Shown: positions 1 to 9,581, counted from the first letter of the stretch. The stretch is DNA of 64,000 nucleotides from Vreelandella zhanjiangensis DSM 21076 (GCF_000377665.1 NZ_KB898651.1:1-64000); one strand, 5' to 3'. A program made the numbers and translations. The notes: generated by a model not told the origin, from the sequence alone.

Positions 1-208
1 GTTGCAACACCGCTAATTTGAACTCGGCGCTGTAGTGGCTGAACTTTTTCTGCAGGCCGCTCAGACCATGCTGTTCATAGCTTTTGACCCAACGCCTAAC
101 GATGGCATGGTCAAGGCCGTATTGTTTAGCCAGCCTCTTATAACCGTGTTGTCCTTCTACATAGCTTTGCACTACTAATAGCTTAAATGCTTCATTGTAT
201 TTCGCCAT
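1..208 (-). CDS. IS3-family transposase OrfA, N-terminal part (partial)
   Basis: About 69 residues can be read from the ATG at 206-208 before the window ends. The sequence begins MAKYNEAFKLLVVQSYVEG and continues with a helix-turn-helix (KRLAKQYGLDHAIVRRWVKSY), then a second repeat starting SAEFKLAVLQ. This is the two-helix-turn-helix DNA-binding protein of IS150-type elements. In this family OrfA is fused to the integrase-like OrfB by -1 frameshifting; that part is outside the window. The gene lies inside the inverted repeat ending at 259. Confidence 0.8.
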   Translation of the reverse strand, partial: MAKYNEAFKLLVVQSYVEGQHGYKRLAKQYGLDHAIVRRWVKSYEQHGLSGLQKKFSHYSAEFKLAVLQ

Positions 209-259
209 GAAAAACACCCCAATCGTTGGATGAGTGTCCAACTTTTGGGGTGCAGTTCA
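1..259 (-). mobile_element. IS3-family (IS150-like) insertion sequence, left end, cut by window edge
   Basis: The end of an insertion sequence is visible. Its tip reads inward from base 259 on the minus strand as TGAACTGCACCCCAAAAGTT, a terminal inverted repeat of the IS150 type beginning with TG. The first transposase frame begins about 50 bases inside. The other end, the second transposase frame and the target duplication lie beyond base 1. I infer an intact or recently inserted element, but only this end is visible. Confidence 0.8.
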
Positions 260-340
260 AAATGGGCGGCGTTTATGTTTCTACGTCAAGTGAAACCCGA
301 GCTACTTATATACTCTTATACTCTGACTGGCTGGGGAACC

Positions 341-1981
341 TTACACAGCGCGTTGTAGTGCAGCCAATAGCGATGCATCGCGCCGGTAGATATCCGAGCG
401 GAACTCCACCTCTCCCTGTGCATTAGGCCATGCGGTCAAATAGTGCAGCGCGACAGGAATTCGCTGGGGCAAGTTCACGTTACGATCACTGCCACCGCTA
501 TTTAATAGCGTGCTGAGCTGGTAGCGGCTGCCGCTATCCTGAAGCAGCATTTGGGCGAATTCGCGCACCCCTTCCACACGTACGCAGCCTGAGCTCAATG
601 CCCGTTGATCACGTTGAAAGAGCCCTTGTGCCGGGGTGTCGTGCAGATAGATCATATCGTTATTGGGAAAGCGCACCACCACTCGTCCCAAAGGATTACC
701 ACCACCCGCTACCTGGCGAAGCATAACGCCACCGGGGCGCTGCCAATCGACCTCAGCGGGGTCCAGCTGCGCGCCAGCCATATTAATCACCTGCATATTA
801 TGCTGGGCTAAATAGTCGGTGTTCTGGCGTACCCGGGGCAGAACATCTTCACGCATGATGGTAGGCGGAATCGTCCAACTGGGATTGATCGTCAGATGGC
901 TGATAGATGAGTGGATAATAGGCGTTTCGCGGCGCGGCGACCCGACGACCACCCGGGCATTCCACTGCTGACCGTTTGGCCGGATATAGTGCAGCTGATA
1001 ACCTGCAATATCCACCCAAACCCGCGGTTCACTAGCCTGCATGGGGCCGATCCAGCGGGCTCGCTCCAGATTGACCCGCAGTTGATCCACCCGGGAGGTG
1101 GCGGGCGCATTAAGCGCCAGGCGCGTTTGCTCACCAACGACGCCGTCTTCTTTAAGCTGATGGCGGCGCTGAAAACGCTTTACCGCCGCTTCAAGCTCAG
1201 CATCAAAAGCTCGCTTATCGCTTCCTGCCACCTGCACACCGATCATCGGGTAGGCGCTGCTATCCGCTGCGAGCAGGCCGGTTTCACCCCAGAGTGTCAG
1301 GCGCTGGCGCAGTGTGGTCACGTCATCGTCGACATCACCCGGGCGCAGAGACTCCTCCCGCGCGCCAAGGTAGGGCGCACTGCCCAGGGTAGCGATATGC
1401 CGATACTGGCTTAACGCCTCACGTAGCTGCTGATACTCGCTAGAAGCTGGTCGCGCCAGACTAAACGCACGTTCCAAATCCTGATCATCAACCGCGTGAG
1501 TGACTCTCAAGAGCGAGTAGCGCCGCTCAGGACGCGCAACGTCCCAGTTGGGTTCAACATCTCGAGGGTTAACCTTGCCACGTTCCAGATGATCAAGCGC
1601 CAGCAGCAGCGCCTGGGTTGCCTGAATATCGAAAGCTGCCTGAGCAGACTCCCCGGCATTCTGGCTATTCTGAAAAGCGCTCATCAATCTGTCAGCACGG
1701 TAGTCCGCAGGGTTCAAGCCATCGTTTTCAAGGCTATTAAGTGCAGCAACCAATGCTTCTACTGCCGATTCACTCTGCCAAGCCAACGTTTCGTTGCGTA
1801 ATTGATAAAATTCTTCAACCGGCAACTGCTTCTGGCTGCCCGTCTGACCCTGCTGAGTAAGTGCTTGTTGAAGCGGCTCATTGGCCGCATACGCCGGCGT
1901 TATTCCGAAGGGGATTTGGGACAGCGTCAGACCTAGAGCGGCCCCTATCGCCCATTGTCTTAGTGACTGCATCTCGTTCAT
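341..1981 (-). CDS. murein L,D-transpeptidase, YcbB/LdtD type
   Basis: Periplasmic cell-wall enzyme expected to form 3-3 cross-links between meso-diaminopimelate residues of peptidoglycan. The 546-residue product has a signal peptide (hydrophobic stretch to about residue 33), a helical N-terminal region, a peptidoglycan-binding domain near residues 220-290 and a YkuD catalytic domain near 320-480. The catalytic signature H...F...R..SSGCVRV is present, with the nucleophile at about Cys466. Length and domain order match E. coli LdtD. The start is supported by an AGGAGAGGG ribosome site. It is divergent from a second, unrelated-length L,D-transpeptidase at 2087, with which it shares the upstream region. 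Confidence 0.88.
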   Translation of the reverse strand: MNEMQSLRQWAIGAALGLTLSQIPFGITPAYAANEPLQQALTQQGQTGSQKQLPVEEFYQLRNETLAWQSESAVEALVAALNSLENDGLNPADYRADRLMSAFQNSQNAGESAQAAFDIQATQALLLALDHLERGKVNPRDVEPNWDVARPERRYSLLRVTHAVDDQDLERAFSLARPASSEYQQLREALSQYRHIATLGSAPYLGAREESLRPGDVDDDVTTLRQRLTLWGETGLLAADSSAYPMIGVQVAGSDKRAFDAELEAAVKRFQRRHQLKEDGVVGEQTRLALNAPATSRVDQLRVNLERARWIGPMQASEPRVWVDIAGYQLHYIRPNGQQWNARVVVGSPRRETPIIHSSISHLTINPSWTIPPTIMREDVLPRVRQNTDYLAQHNMQVINMAGAQLDPAEVDWQRPGGVMLRQVAGGGNPLGRVVVRFPNNDMIYLHDTPAQGLFQRDQRALSSGCVRVEGVREFAQMLLQDSGSRYQLSTLLNSGGSDRNVNLPQRIPVALHYLTAWPNAQGEVEFRSDIYRRDASLLAALQRAV

Positions 1982-2086
1982 CGCCCTCTCCTTGCGTTAC
2001 TATAAGTTCCCATTCGCGGCATGCTTACTTTTATCATAGCCGTTTACTTGTTTTCGTCATCGATATCGTCGGCAGGACTACTCCGT

Positions 2087-2812
2087 ATGGTAACCCGTTT
2101 ACGCTCTCTCTCTTTATTATGTTGCTTACCTTTCGCGTTAATTAGCCTACCTCTTCAAGCCAACAGTTTCTTTGCAAGCGTAGCGTCCACACCTCCTCCC
2201 GGCGTATCATCGCTTCAGCACCAGCTCTTGCAGCTCGCTCCTTCCGCCACGCCAGAAGCCATACGCCTTGCCGCCCAGGCGCTTAACTGTGCGAATCCCA
2301 ATGCCGAGCGGTTCGCGGTTATTGACTACTCCCTTCCATCGACCGAGCCGCGGATGTGGGTATTTGATCTACACCAACACAAACTGCTGTTTGAAGAACT
2401 GGTTTCCCACGGCCAAGGGTCGGGTGATGCTTACGCCGAAGCGTTCTCCAATACCCCCGAGAGCCATCAGTCAAGTCTTGGCCTGTTTCGCACCATGAAC
2501 AGCTACTATGGGCGCAACGGCTATTCGCTGAGGCTCAATGGGCTTGAGCCCGATGTAAATGACTTGGCCTATGAGCGCGCTATCGTGATTCATGGGGCGG
2601 ATTACGTCAGCGATGACTTTATTGCTCAAACCGGCCGCCTGGGCCGCAGCCATGGCTGCCCGGCGGTGCGCCAGGATATTACCTACCCGCTCATCGATAG
2701 CCTGCGTGAAGATCAGTATGTGTTTGCCTATTACCCGGATAAGGAGTGGCTCGCCACCTCAAACTTCCTGCGCTGCAACACGGTGAATTCAACCCACTTG
2801 GCGCAGCGTTGA
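2087..2812 (+). CDS. L,D-transpeptidase catalytic domain family protein (YkuD_2 type)
   Basis: Predicted exported protein of about 241 residues. I chose the ATG at 2087 because MVTRLRSLSLLCCLPF then forms a normal signal peptide; an in-frame ATG at 2021 would add a hydrophobic extension. The C-terminal half carries the catalytic pattern IVIHGADY...GRSHGCPAV with His and Cys in the order typical of the murein L,D-transpeptidase catalytic family. The rest is low in recognisable motifs. It is divergent from the larger L,D-transpeptidase, so the two may act together in wall remodelling; this is inference. Confidence 0.75.
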   Translation: MVTRLRSLSLLCCLPFALISLPLQANSFFASVASTPPPGVSSLQHQLLQLAPSATPEAIRLAAQALNCANPNAERFAVIDYSLPSTEPRMWVFDLHQHKLLFEELVSHGQGSGDAYAEAFSNTPESHQSSLGLFRTMNSYYGRNGYSLRLNGLEPDVNDLAYERAIVIHGADYVSDDFIAQTGRLGRSHGCPAVRQDITYPLIDSLREDQYVFAYYPDKEWLATSNFLRCNTVNSTHLAQR

Positions 2813-2896
2813 TAGGTTCTTAGGCTAAGCAGGCGTTGTTATGCCATGCTAAGTGGCGATGCAGCATGGCATAAGCTTACTAACGTATGAGGCCTT

Positions 2897-3916
2897 ATGA
2901 CTCAAGTAAAGAAGCTAGACCTGGCTCTACAAGGTGGTGGCGCCCACGGCGCTTACTCGTGGGGCGTGATCGACCGACTGCTTGAAGATGATCGTATCGA
3001 AATTGAAGGCATTAGCGGCACCAGTGCTGGCGCCATGAATGGGGTGGTCATGGCGGATGCCCTCACCCGGGGCGACAAGCCGTTAGCCAGACGGGCACTC
3101 AAGGATTTTTGGCAAGCCGTCAGTCGCGCCGGCATGGCAAGCCCAGTACGTAGGTCCCCCATGGATATCTGGACCGGCAACTGGAGCCTTGACCATTCGC
3201 CGGGCTATATCGCGATGGATATCATGACGCGCCTGGTATCGCCTTATCAATTCAACCCGCTTAACGTTAACCCGCTGCGTGAGATCGTCGCCGAACACAT
3301 CGATTTTGAGCGCGTGCGTCAGTGCGATCAGCTCAAACTGTTTGTGGCGGCCACTAACGTACGCACCGGCAAGCAACGCGTCTTTCGCCGCGAAGAGATG
3401 AGCCTGGATGCGGTGATGGCTTCTGCCTGTTTACCCCTAATGTTCCAAGCCGTAGAAATTGATGGTGAGGCTTACTGGGACGGTGGCTATATGGGCAACC
3501 CGGCGCTCTTCCCGCTGATGGAGGAGTGCAGCTCGCGGGATATCCTGCTGGTACAGATCAACCCTATCAGCCGGGATACGGTGCCTACTTCTGCCTCGTC
3601 GATTCTAAACCGCTTAAACGAAATTACCTTTAACGCGGCGCTGATTAAAGAAATACGCATGATTGCGCTGTTACAGCACGCACTTGAAGAACAGGGCATT
3701 AACAACTGCTATCAGCAAGCCCTGTTTCATCGTATTAGCGGTGAGCAGGCGCTGGAAGATCTTTCTGTCTCCAGCAAGCTGAACTCTGAGTGGGTATTTC
3801 TTTCCCATCTTTTCGAGCAAGGACGGGCAGCCGCCCAGCGCTGGCTGGATGAGCACTTTGAGGCGATTGGCAATCACTCAACGCTGGATATCGACTCCGT
3901 TTATCTGAACGAATAA
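2897..3916 (+). CDS. patatin-like phospholipase family protein
   Basis: Probable lipid acyl hydrolase using a Ser-Asp dyad. The 339-residue protein has the oxyanion-hole glycine run GGGAHG (residues 13-18), the nucleophile elbow GTSAG (Ser about 43) and the DGG motif (YWDGGYMGNP, about 194-203). No signal peptide is visible, so it is probably cytoplasmic or injected. It stands alone, with 84 bases to the upstream gene and a sigma-54 promoter for the next unit downstream. The substrate cannot be told from sequence. Confidence 0.88.
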   Translation: MTQVKKLDLALQGGGAHGAYSWGVIDRLLEDDRIEIEGISGTSAGAMNGVVMADALTRGDKPLARRALKDFWQAVSRAGMASPVRRSPMDIWTGNWSLDHSPGYIAMDIMTRLVSPYQFNPLNVNPLREIVAEHIDFERVRQCDQLKLFVAATNVRTGKQRVFRREEMSLDAVMASACLPLMFQAVEIDGEAYWDGGYMGNPALFPLMEECSSRDILLVQINPISRDTVPTSASSILNRLNEITFNAALIKEIRMIALLQHALEEQGINNCYQQALFHRISGEQALEDLSVSSKLNSEWVFLSHLFEQGRAAAQRWLDEHFEAIGNHSTLDIDSVYLNE

Positions 3917-3932
3917 ACGGCACTAATGTGAC

Positions 3933-3953
3933 GCATGCCGCTCCTGGCATGCT
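3933..3953. terminator. hairpin after patatin gene
   Basis: GCATGCC and GGCATGC form a perfect 7-bp stem with a six-base loop just after the patatin stop codon. There is no T-run after it, so it may be a weak or factor-dependent terminator. Confidence 0.4.
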
Positions 3954-4008
3954 CGCCAATGGCGCATCCTCTCCATCCCCTTCTTGTACTCCTTTTTATT
4001 CAAACTTA

Positions 4009-4056
4009 TAACCAATTGATAAAAATAATAAAAAACCCATATGGCGAAATAATTGC
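4009..4056 (+). promoter_or_regulatory. sigma-54 promoter with IHF-like site upstream of the nitrate transporter
   Basis: TGGC at 4042-4045 and TTGC at 4053-4056 are exactly seven bases apart, as in the -24/-12 consensus. An IHF-like match (TAACCAATTGATA, 4009-4021) lies just upstream in an AT-rich stretch. I did not find a convincing NtrC site nearby. Expected transcription start is near 4068, giving a leader of about 150 bases. The rest of the 3917-4221 gap holds the hairpin at 3933 and the leader. Confidence 0.6.
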
Positions 4057-4121
4057 TTAACAAGACTTTGTGGTGGTAGGCGTAGACCAGGCCCAGCAGG
4101 GTACGAGTGCGTCGAGCCTGA

Positions 4122-4137
4122 CCTTCAATGGCGAAGG
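4122..4137 (+). promoter_or_regulatory. possible ANTAR-type hexaloop hairpin in the narK leader
   Basis: CCTTC-AATGGC-GAAGG folds into a 5-bp stem with a six-base loop that has A at position 1 and G at position 4, as in RNA targets of ANTAR proteins. Unlike the other two nitrate leaders here, no terminator with a T-run follows before the start codon at 4222, so any control would have to work differently or the match may be chance. Confidence 0.35.
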
Positions 4138-4221
4138 CATGTTCTCGTAAATACGCGACGCGATAGAGCGACTCGGCGTTGCGTGATGCTCAACTGGTTT
4201 AAGATCCCGTGAGGCCATCCC

Positions 4222-5574
4222 ATGGACATACGCAATAAAGCCAACCGTATTCGCCTACTCAATTTCTCAACCCCTCAGATGCGTGCCTTTCATCTGTCGT
4301 GGTTTGCTTTTCATATCTGTTTTTTTGGCTGGTTCGGCATCGCGCCGCTGATGGCGATCGTGCGTGAAGACCTTTCGCTGACCCAGACTCAAATCGGTAA
4401 TACGATTATCGCTTCCGTCGCGATTACCGTTATCGTGCGGCTATTAATCGGGCTACTGTGTGACCGGCTAGGGCCGCGTAAAACCTACACTGGCCTGCTG
4501 GTTTTAGGCTCCATTCCCGTTATGAGTATCGGCTTTGCCGATAGTTTTGAAAGCTTTTTCCTGGCGCGCCTGGCAATTGGCGCAATTGGCGCTTCGTTTG
4601 TCATCACCCAGTACCACACCACCATGATGTTTGCGCCTAATGTGGTGGGCACGGCCAATGCGACTAGCGCGGGCTGGGGCAACTTAGGCGGCGGTACAAC
4701 GCAAATCCTGATGCCGCTTATATTCTCCGGAATGTTAATGCTGGGCGTTAATGAAGCGCTCGGCTGGCGCCTTGCCATGGTAGTGCCGGGTGTGGTGCTG
4801 TTAATTACCGGCATCGGCTACTGGTTTCTCACCCAGGATGCACCGGACGGTAATTTTAGCGATCTGCGCGCACGGGGTGAGCTGCCGGAAGCCACCAAGG
4901 AGTATGGCGCGCTACAAAGCTTCCTCTCCGCGGCGAAAGATATCCGCGTGTGGGCACTATTTGTCGTTTACGGGCTGTGCTTTGGCGTTGAACTTACGAT
5001 CAACAATATTGCAGCCATCTACTTTTTTGATCATTTCAACTTAAGCTTGGCAACCGCTGGGTTAATCGCCGGGCTGTTTGGATTGATGAATATATTTGCC
5101 CGTACGCTGGGCGGTGTTTTCTCAGACTTATTCGCCAAGCAGGGGGGCTTGAAGGGTCGCGTGCGCTGGCTGTTTATTGCCTTGATCTGCGAAGGCATTG
5201 CACTGATCGCATTTTCTCAAATGCATATCTTGAGTCTTGCCATTGGCATCATGCTGGTCTTTAGCCTGTTCGTTCAAATGGCTGAAGGAGCAACGTTTGG
5301 CGTGGTGCCGTTTATCAACAAAAAAGCCCTGGGTGCCGTGGCGGGTATTGTGGGTGCCGGTGGTAATGTGGGCGCCGTCTCGGCGGCGTTTTTGTTTCGT
5401 AGCGAAAACTTAAGCTACCAGCAAGGACTGTTTTATCTGGGGCTGACCGTACTGGTACTCGCCTCATGCGTACTGGCCGTGCGCTTTAGCGATACAACAG
5501 AAGCGCAGGAAGCCAGCGCCTACCGTGATGCCGTGGGCGACGATACCGGCGCGGGGACTCTTTCATTACGTTAA
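4222..5574 (+). CDS. narK: nitrate/nitrite MFS transporter (NarK/NasA family)
   Basis: Inner-membrane carrier of the major facilitator superfamily, expected to import nitrate for assimilation. The 450-residue protein has about 12 hydrophobic segments, the N-terminal pattern FHLSWFAFHICFFGWFGIAP and the glycine-rich nitrate signature (GWGNLGGGTTQ near residues 152-162), with the conserved Arg-containing segments of the NarK family. It is the first gene of a unit with the nitrate regulator at 5667 and follows a sigma-54 promoter. The assimilatory reductases lie 16 kb away, so the pathway is split over two loci. Symbol by family only. Confidence 0.87.
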   Translation: MDIRNKANRIRLLNFSTPQMRAFHLSWFAFHICFFGWFGIAPLMAIVREDLSLTQTQIGNTIIASVAITVIVRLLIGLLCDRLGPRKTYTGLLVLGSIPVMSIGFADSFESFFLARLAIGAIGASFVITQYHTTMMFAPNVVGTANATSAGWGNLGGGTTQILMPLIFSGMLMLGVNEALGWRLAMVVPGVVLLITGIGYWFLTQDAPDGNFSDLRARGELPEATKEYGALQSFLSAAKDIRVWALFVVYGLCFGVELTINNIAAIYFFDHFNLSLATAGLIAGLFGLMNIFARTLGGVFSDLFAKQGGLKGRVRWLFIALICEGIALIAFSQMHILSLAIGIMLVFSLFVQMAEGATFGVVPFINKKALGAVAGIVGAGGNVGAVSAAFLFRSENLSYQQGLFYLGLTVLVLASCVLAVRFSDTTEAQEASAYRDAVGDDTGAGTLSLR

Positions 5575-5666
5575 AACCCGGCACTATGCTAAACCAAGAT
5601 CTTTCATCCCCGGTGGCGGCAGCCCCGGGGAGATAGATCAAGGCGGCGAGTAAAAGGAAAATCACT

Positions 5667-6917
5667 ATGTCATCTGCCCAGCAGCTACTCTTAACCGCCA
5701 TTCGTTGTGATATCGACAACCTGACGCATTTAGCGACAACCTCGGAAATTGTCGCCGACATTAGCCGCTTTATTCACGTACTCCAGCGTGAGCGTGGCAC
5801 CTCGACCATCTATCTTGCCTCTCAAGGCTCACGCTTTAAAACCCGCCGCCGTGACTATCTAAAACATAGCCAGGAAGCTGAAATACTCATGCGCAAGCGT
5901 CTGGAGGCGCTGACCCAGGAAGCACGCCCTCAGGGTACAGCACGCTTATTGCGGCGTATCGCAGCCGTTTGGAACGCCTTGGACGATTTAGCTGCCTTGC
6001 GCAACGCCATTGATGTCTTGGCGATCTCCCCCGATGCCGCAACCCAAGCCTTTAACCATTTAATCGGCGGTTTACTGGCGATTGTTTTCGAAGCCGCAGA
6101 CACCTCCGACGACCCGGAGATTACCCGCACCCTTGTGGCGATCTTCCACCTGATGCAAGGCAAGGAACTCGCGGGCCAGGAGCGGGCCTGCGGTGCGTTT
6201 GGCTTTACTCAAGGCCACTTTGATAAAACGCATCGCCAGTTACTCGGCCAGCTGGTCGAGGATCAGCAGCGCTGCTTTGATACCTTCGTTGAGTTTGCCA
6301 CGCCAGAAGCTGAACTTGCCTGGCAGCAGGCGGTTTCAACCAGTACCTTGACCGGCATTCACCAATTGCGTGAGGCTGCCTGCCAGCCCACCTCTCAACA
6401 CGTTACCACCAATGCTCTGGGTGAAACGTGGTACGAGCTAACCACGCTGCGCATTGATGCGCTCAAAATCGTCGAAGACGCTTTAAGTACCCAGCTAGCG
6501 GCGCTTTGCTATCGCAAAATAGCCCAGGCGAAAGCCGCGCTTGAACACGCTAAAGCCAAACCCCAGCCCCATACGCCCGCCCCTTGTGAGCAATTACTCG
6601 CACTTAGCCCTACACAGCCACTGGGAGACTTAACCGCCAGCGCGTTGACCTCACCGCTTGGACGGTCATTGATTGAGCTCACTCAGGCGCAGTCAAGCCG
6701 TTTACAAGGGTTGAGCGATGAGCTGGAGAATACCCGCAAGGCACTGCGCGAACGCAAGCTGATAGAGCGCGCTAAAGGCTTGATCATGGCGCACCAATCC
6801 ATGACGGAAGAAGAGGCCTACCGCTTTCTGCGCAAGACCTCTATGGATCAAAGCAAAAGCATGGCGGATATGGCGCAGACTATTCTTGACCTCTCTTCAA
6901 TACTCAAAAAAGCCTAG
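5667..6917 (+). CDS. nasR: nitrate-sensing antitermination regulator, NIT plus ANTAR domains (NasR-like)
   Basis: Nitrate- and nitrite-responsive RNA-binding regulator. The 416-residue protein has an N-terminal NIT sensor domain (about residues 40-270, including VLQRERGTSTIYLAS) and a C-terminal ANTAR domain (about 345-410, with RKLIERAKGLIMAHQSMTEE and AYRFLRKTSMDQ). In Klebsiella, NasR binds a two-hairpin leader RNA and prevents termination ahead of nasF. Hexaloop hairpins that overlap terminators occur in both divergent leaders at 24.6-25.3 kb, making those the likely targets. It lies 92 bases after the nitrate transporter and starts after an AAAGGAAAA ribosome site. Confidence 0.87.
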   Translation: MSSAQQLLLTAIRCDIDNLTHLATTSEIVADISRFIHVLQRERGTSTIYLASQGSRFKTRRRDYLKHSQEAEILMRKRLEALTQEARPQGTARLLRRIAAVWNALDDLAALRNAIDVLAISPDAATQAFNHLIGGLLAIVFEAADTSDDPEITRTLVAIFHLMQGKELAGQERACGAFGFTQGHFDKTHRQLLGQLVEDQQRCFDTFVEFATPEAELAWQQAVSTSTLTGIHQLREAACQPTSQHVTTNALGETWYELTTLRIDALKIVEDALSTQLAALCYRKIAQAKAALEHAKAKPQPHTPAPCEQLLALSPTQPLGDLTASALTSPLGRSLIELTQAQSSRLQGLSDELENTRKALRERKLIERAKGLIMAHQSMTEEEAYRFLRKTSMDQSKSMADMAQTILDLSSILKKA

Positions 6918-7022
6918 TTGCGCCCGTAGGTTTCGTCGCCAAAAACGCCGACGGTTTGCAAGGTAGCGTTGTATTAGCCATTCTGAAAACTCCTGTTTAT
7001 GGCTTAGCAAGGAGTGCCAACC

Positions 7023-7709
7023 ATGCAACACGGCGTATTATTGATTACCGGTGCCTCAAGCGGTATTGGCGCAGCCACGGCAAGAGCCGCCGCGCGCGAA
7101 GGCTACCAGCTTGTACTCGCCGCCCGTTCAGCCGACAAATTAGCCGCACTTGCCCATGAATTCGGGCCTGAAAACGTACTCACCTGCGTAGTTGATGTTA
7201 CCGATATGGATCAGCAGCAGGCGATGATCGATCAGACGCTTGAAACCTTTGGTCGCCTGGACGCGGTGTTTGCCAATGCCGGACAAGGCGGCTCGCCAGG
7301 CGGATTTAGCGGCGCCGACCACACCGTCTGGCGCGACATGATTATGACTAATATTTATGGTGTGGGCCTTACCCTTCAGGCAAGCCTTCCGGCACTTAAA
7401 CGTAGCAAAGGCCATGTCCTGATGACGGGCTCTGCCGCCGGCCGAACCACCATTCCAGGCTCCATGTACAGTGCCACCAAATGGGCGGTTACGGGGATTG
7501 GCTATAACCTTCGTGAAGAGTTGCGGGGTAGCGGAATGCGCGTCACACTTATTGAGCCCGGCATGGTCGATACGCCGTTCTTTGATGAATCGCCCGAATA
7601 CTCGCTGGAAGACCGCGACATCGCCAATGCCGTTATCTATGCGCTCGCGCAACCCGCCCACGTCGACGTAAATGAAATTTTAATTCGCCCTACCCCGCCG
7701 ATTGAGTAG
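7023..7709 (+). CDS. SDR family NAD(P)-dependent oxidoreductase
   Basis: Classical short-chain dehydrogenase. The glycine motif TGASSGIG occurs at residues 9-16, NAG near the middle and the catalytic YSATK further on, with a Ser from the MTGSAAG strand. I start it at the ATG at 7023, because the AAGGAG ribosome site at 7008-7013 abuts the upstream in-frame GTG at 7014 and is well spaced for the ATG. It stands alone between hairpins; the substrate is unknown. Confidence 0.85.
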   Translation: MQHGVLLITGASSGIGAATARAAAREGYQLVLAARSADKLAALAHEFGPENVLTCVVDVTDMDQQQAMIDQTLETFGRLDAVFANAGQGGSPGGFSGADHTVWRDMIMTNIYGVGLTLQASLPALKRSKGHVLMTGSAAGRTTIPGSMYSATKWAVTGIGYNLREELRGSGMRVTLIEPGMVDTPFFDESPEYSLEDRDIANAVIYALAQPAHVDVNEILIRPTPPIE

Positions 7710-7725
7710 ACGAGCAAGCATATTC

Positions 7726-7744
7726 AGCAGCCAGCGTGGCTGCT
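7726..7744 (+). terminator. hairpin after SDR gene
   Basis: AGCAGCCA-GCG-TGGCTGCT is a perfect 8-bp stem with a three-base loop 16 bases after the stop codon, followed by CCTTGTATTTT. A plausible intrinsic terminator with a poor T-run. Confidence 0.5.
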
Positions 7745-7879
7745 CCTTGTATTTTGTCGGCGTAGCCCGCATAACACACTACTACCAAGCGTGCTAATGA
7801 TTGTAAGCCGCGTGCCTTTCCATTGCGTACGCGCCTTGGTCTTTCAAACGCACCCCACGTTTTCAATAGTAGGTGAATT

Positions 7880-8872
7880 ATGAGCCAGCTTTCTTCGACA
7901 GCGCTTTCCGTTCTCGACCTTGCTCCGATACGCCAAGGCGGAAGCGCTGCTGAAACGTTTCGTGATAGCGTTTCTCTCGCTCAGCGAACCGAACAGTTGG
8001 GCTATACCCGCTACTGGCTTGCCGAACATCACAACATTGCCGGAATCGCCAGCGCGGCAACTTCGGTATTAATTGGCCATGTAGCGGGCCAGACCTCCAC
8101 CATTCGGGTGGGTAGTGGCGGGATTATGCTGCCCAATCATCCGCCGCTGGTCATCGCCGAGCAGTTTGGCACGCTGGAAACTCTTTATCCTGGCCGAATC
8201 GATCTGGGCTTAGGCCGTGCGCCCGGCTCTGACGGCGCGACCATGCGCGCTATGCGGCGCAGCATGCATGCGGGCGTGGACGACTTCCCCGAGCAGTTAA
8301 GCGAGCTGCGCCGCTACCTGGCAGACGCCGAGCCCGGCCAGCAGGTTAAAGCAGTGCCCGGTCAGGGAACCAACGTGCCTATTTGGCTGTTGGGTTCAAG
8401 CGGTTATAGCGCTCAGTTGGCGGCCAAGCTTGGCCTTCCCTTCGCCTTTGCCGCGCAGTTCGCCCCCGGCTACTTGTTTGAAGCCCTACGCCTATATCGC
8501 GATAACTTCCGCCCGTCTGAACATCTGGAAAAACCTCATGCCATGGTAGGTTTACCGGTTATCGCTGCTGAAAACGATGCGCTGGCGCACTACCTTGCGA
8601 CCACGGCTCAGCAGAAGTTTCTAAATCTTATTCGTGGCAAACCGACCCAGTCGCTGCCCCCAGTAGAACAGTTGGACTGGTCGGCCATGGAGCAGGCGCA
8701 GGTAAGCCAGTTTTTAGGCGCAGCGATTATCGGCGGCCCAGAAACGGTCAAAGCAGAATTGACGGCTTTCCAGGAGCGTACCGGTGCGGATGAGCTGATG
8801 ATTAATAGCGACTTTTATAATCATGCTGACCGTCTGCGCAGCTATGAGATTGTTGCAGAGGCTGCGCGGTGA
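7880..8872 (+). CDS. LLM class flavin-dependent oxidoreductase (luciferase-like, MsnO8 type)
   Basis: Probable FMN-dependent monooxygenase of the bacterial-luciferase superfamily. The 330-residue protein opens with [15 protein letters not shown], contains the core RYWLAEHHN and the strand [23 protein letters not shown] typical of the family, and has the usual length. An AGGTGA ribosome site precedes the ATG. Its stop codon overlaps the GTG start of azlC, so the three genes 7880-9887 look like one unit. The link between this enzyme and amino-acid export is not obvious. Confidence 0.85.
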   Translation: MSQLSSTALSVLDLAPIRQGGSAAETFRDSVSLAQRTEQLGYTRYWLAEHHNIAGIASAATSVLIGHVAGQTSTIRVGSGGIMLPNHPPLVIAEQFGTLETLYPGRIDLGLGRAPGSDGATMRAMRRSMHAGVDDFPEQLSELRRYLADAEPGQQVKAVPGQGTNVPIWLLGSSGYSAQLAAKLGLPFAFAAQFAPGYLFEALRLYRDNFRPSEHLEKPHAMVGLPVIAAENDALAHYLATTAQQKFLNLIRGKPTQSLPPVEQLDWSAMEQAQVSQFLGAAIIGGPETVKAELTAFQERTGADELMINSDFYNHADRLRSYEIVAEAAR

Positions 8873-9579
8873 GCGCAAAGCTAGACGCAAAAGGTACGTT
8901 ATGGGGCTTTAAGCGAATGGCCCCGCTTTCCCTGTTCGTGGTTGCGTTTGGCTTAGCGTTTGGCGTTGCCGCTATTCAACATGGCTTAAGCAGCTGGGAA
9001 ACGCTGTTGATGAGCAGCCTGGTGTTCGCGGGCACCGCTCAGTTTGCGGCACTGGAACTGTGGGGGCCTACCATTCCGCTCACAGCGCTTATTGCCACCA
9101 CGTTTGCCATTAACGCCCGTCACTTATTGATGGGCGCTTCGCTTTACCCCTGGCTGCGCCACCTTCCCTCAGGCCAGCGTTATGCCTGCCTTGGGATGAT
9201 GAGTGACTCCAACTGGGCCATGGCGGCAGCTGACCATCAGCGAGGAGAAACCAATGTCGGCGTTCTTTTTGGCGGCGGTATTGCCTTATGGCTCTCCTGG
9301 GTGCTGGGCACGCTGCTGGGGGTCGCGTTTGGTAGCGGGATCAGCCAGCCCGAACGCTTTGGATTAGACGTCATCATGGGCTGTTTCTTACTTTCCATGC
9401 TGGTCGGCGGTAAAAACAAACCGTCGCTTACGATGCTACTTCCCTGGGGCGTGGCTGGCGTGGCCGCGCTGCTCGCGCTTTATTATTTGCCGCCCAACGC
9501 TCACGTTATTGTGGGTGCGCTGGCGGGTGGTTTGGCGGGCATGCTATTGCCCCAAGCGAATCAACAAAAAGGACAATAG
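8869..9579 (+). CDS. azlC: AzlC family branched-chain amino acid exporter, large subunit
   Basis: Membrane subunit of an AzlCD-type exporter of branched-chain amino acids. The 236-residue protein shows the family core ([16 protein letters not shown], then [17 protein letters not shown]) and several hydrophobic segments. It starts with GTG inside the stop codon of the upstream gene (GTGA overlap), which implies translational coupling. AzlD follows two bases after its stop, the standard pairing for this transporter. Confidence 0.87.
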   Translation: MSAKLDAKGTLWGFKRMAPLSLFVVAFGLAFGVAAIQHGLSSWETLLMSSLVFAGTAQFAALELWGPTIPLTALIATTFAINARHLLMGASLYPWLRHLPSGQRYACLGMMSDSNWAMAAADHQRGETNVGVLFGGGIALWLSWVLGTLLGVAFGSGISQPERFGLDVIMGCFLLSMLVGGKNKPSLTMLLPWGVAGVAALLALYYLPPNAHVIVGALAGGLAGMLLPQANQQKGQ

Positions 9580-9581
9580 GC

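Noticed and set aside
4060..4150. Protein-like readings on both strands of the narK leader (plus strand ending ...LTFNGEGMFS; minus strand RVAYLREHAFAIEGQ).
   Set aside because: Neither has a start codon with a ribosome site or a family I recognise, and the region is better explained as the leader after a sigma-54 promoter. A gene remnant cannot be excluded.
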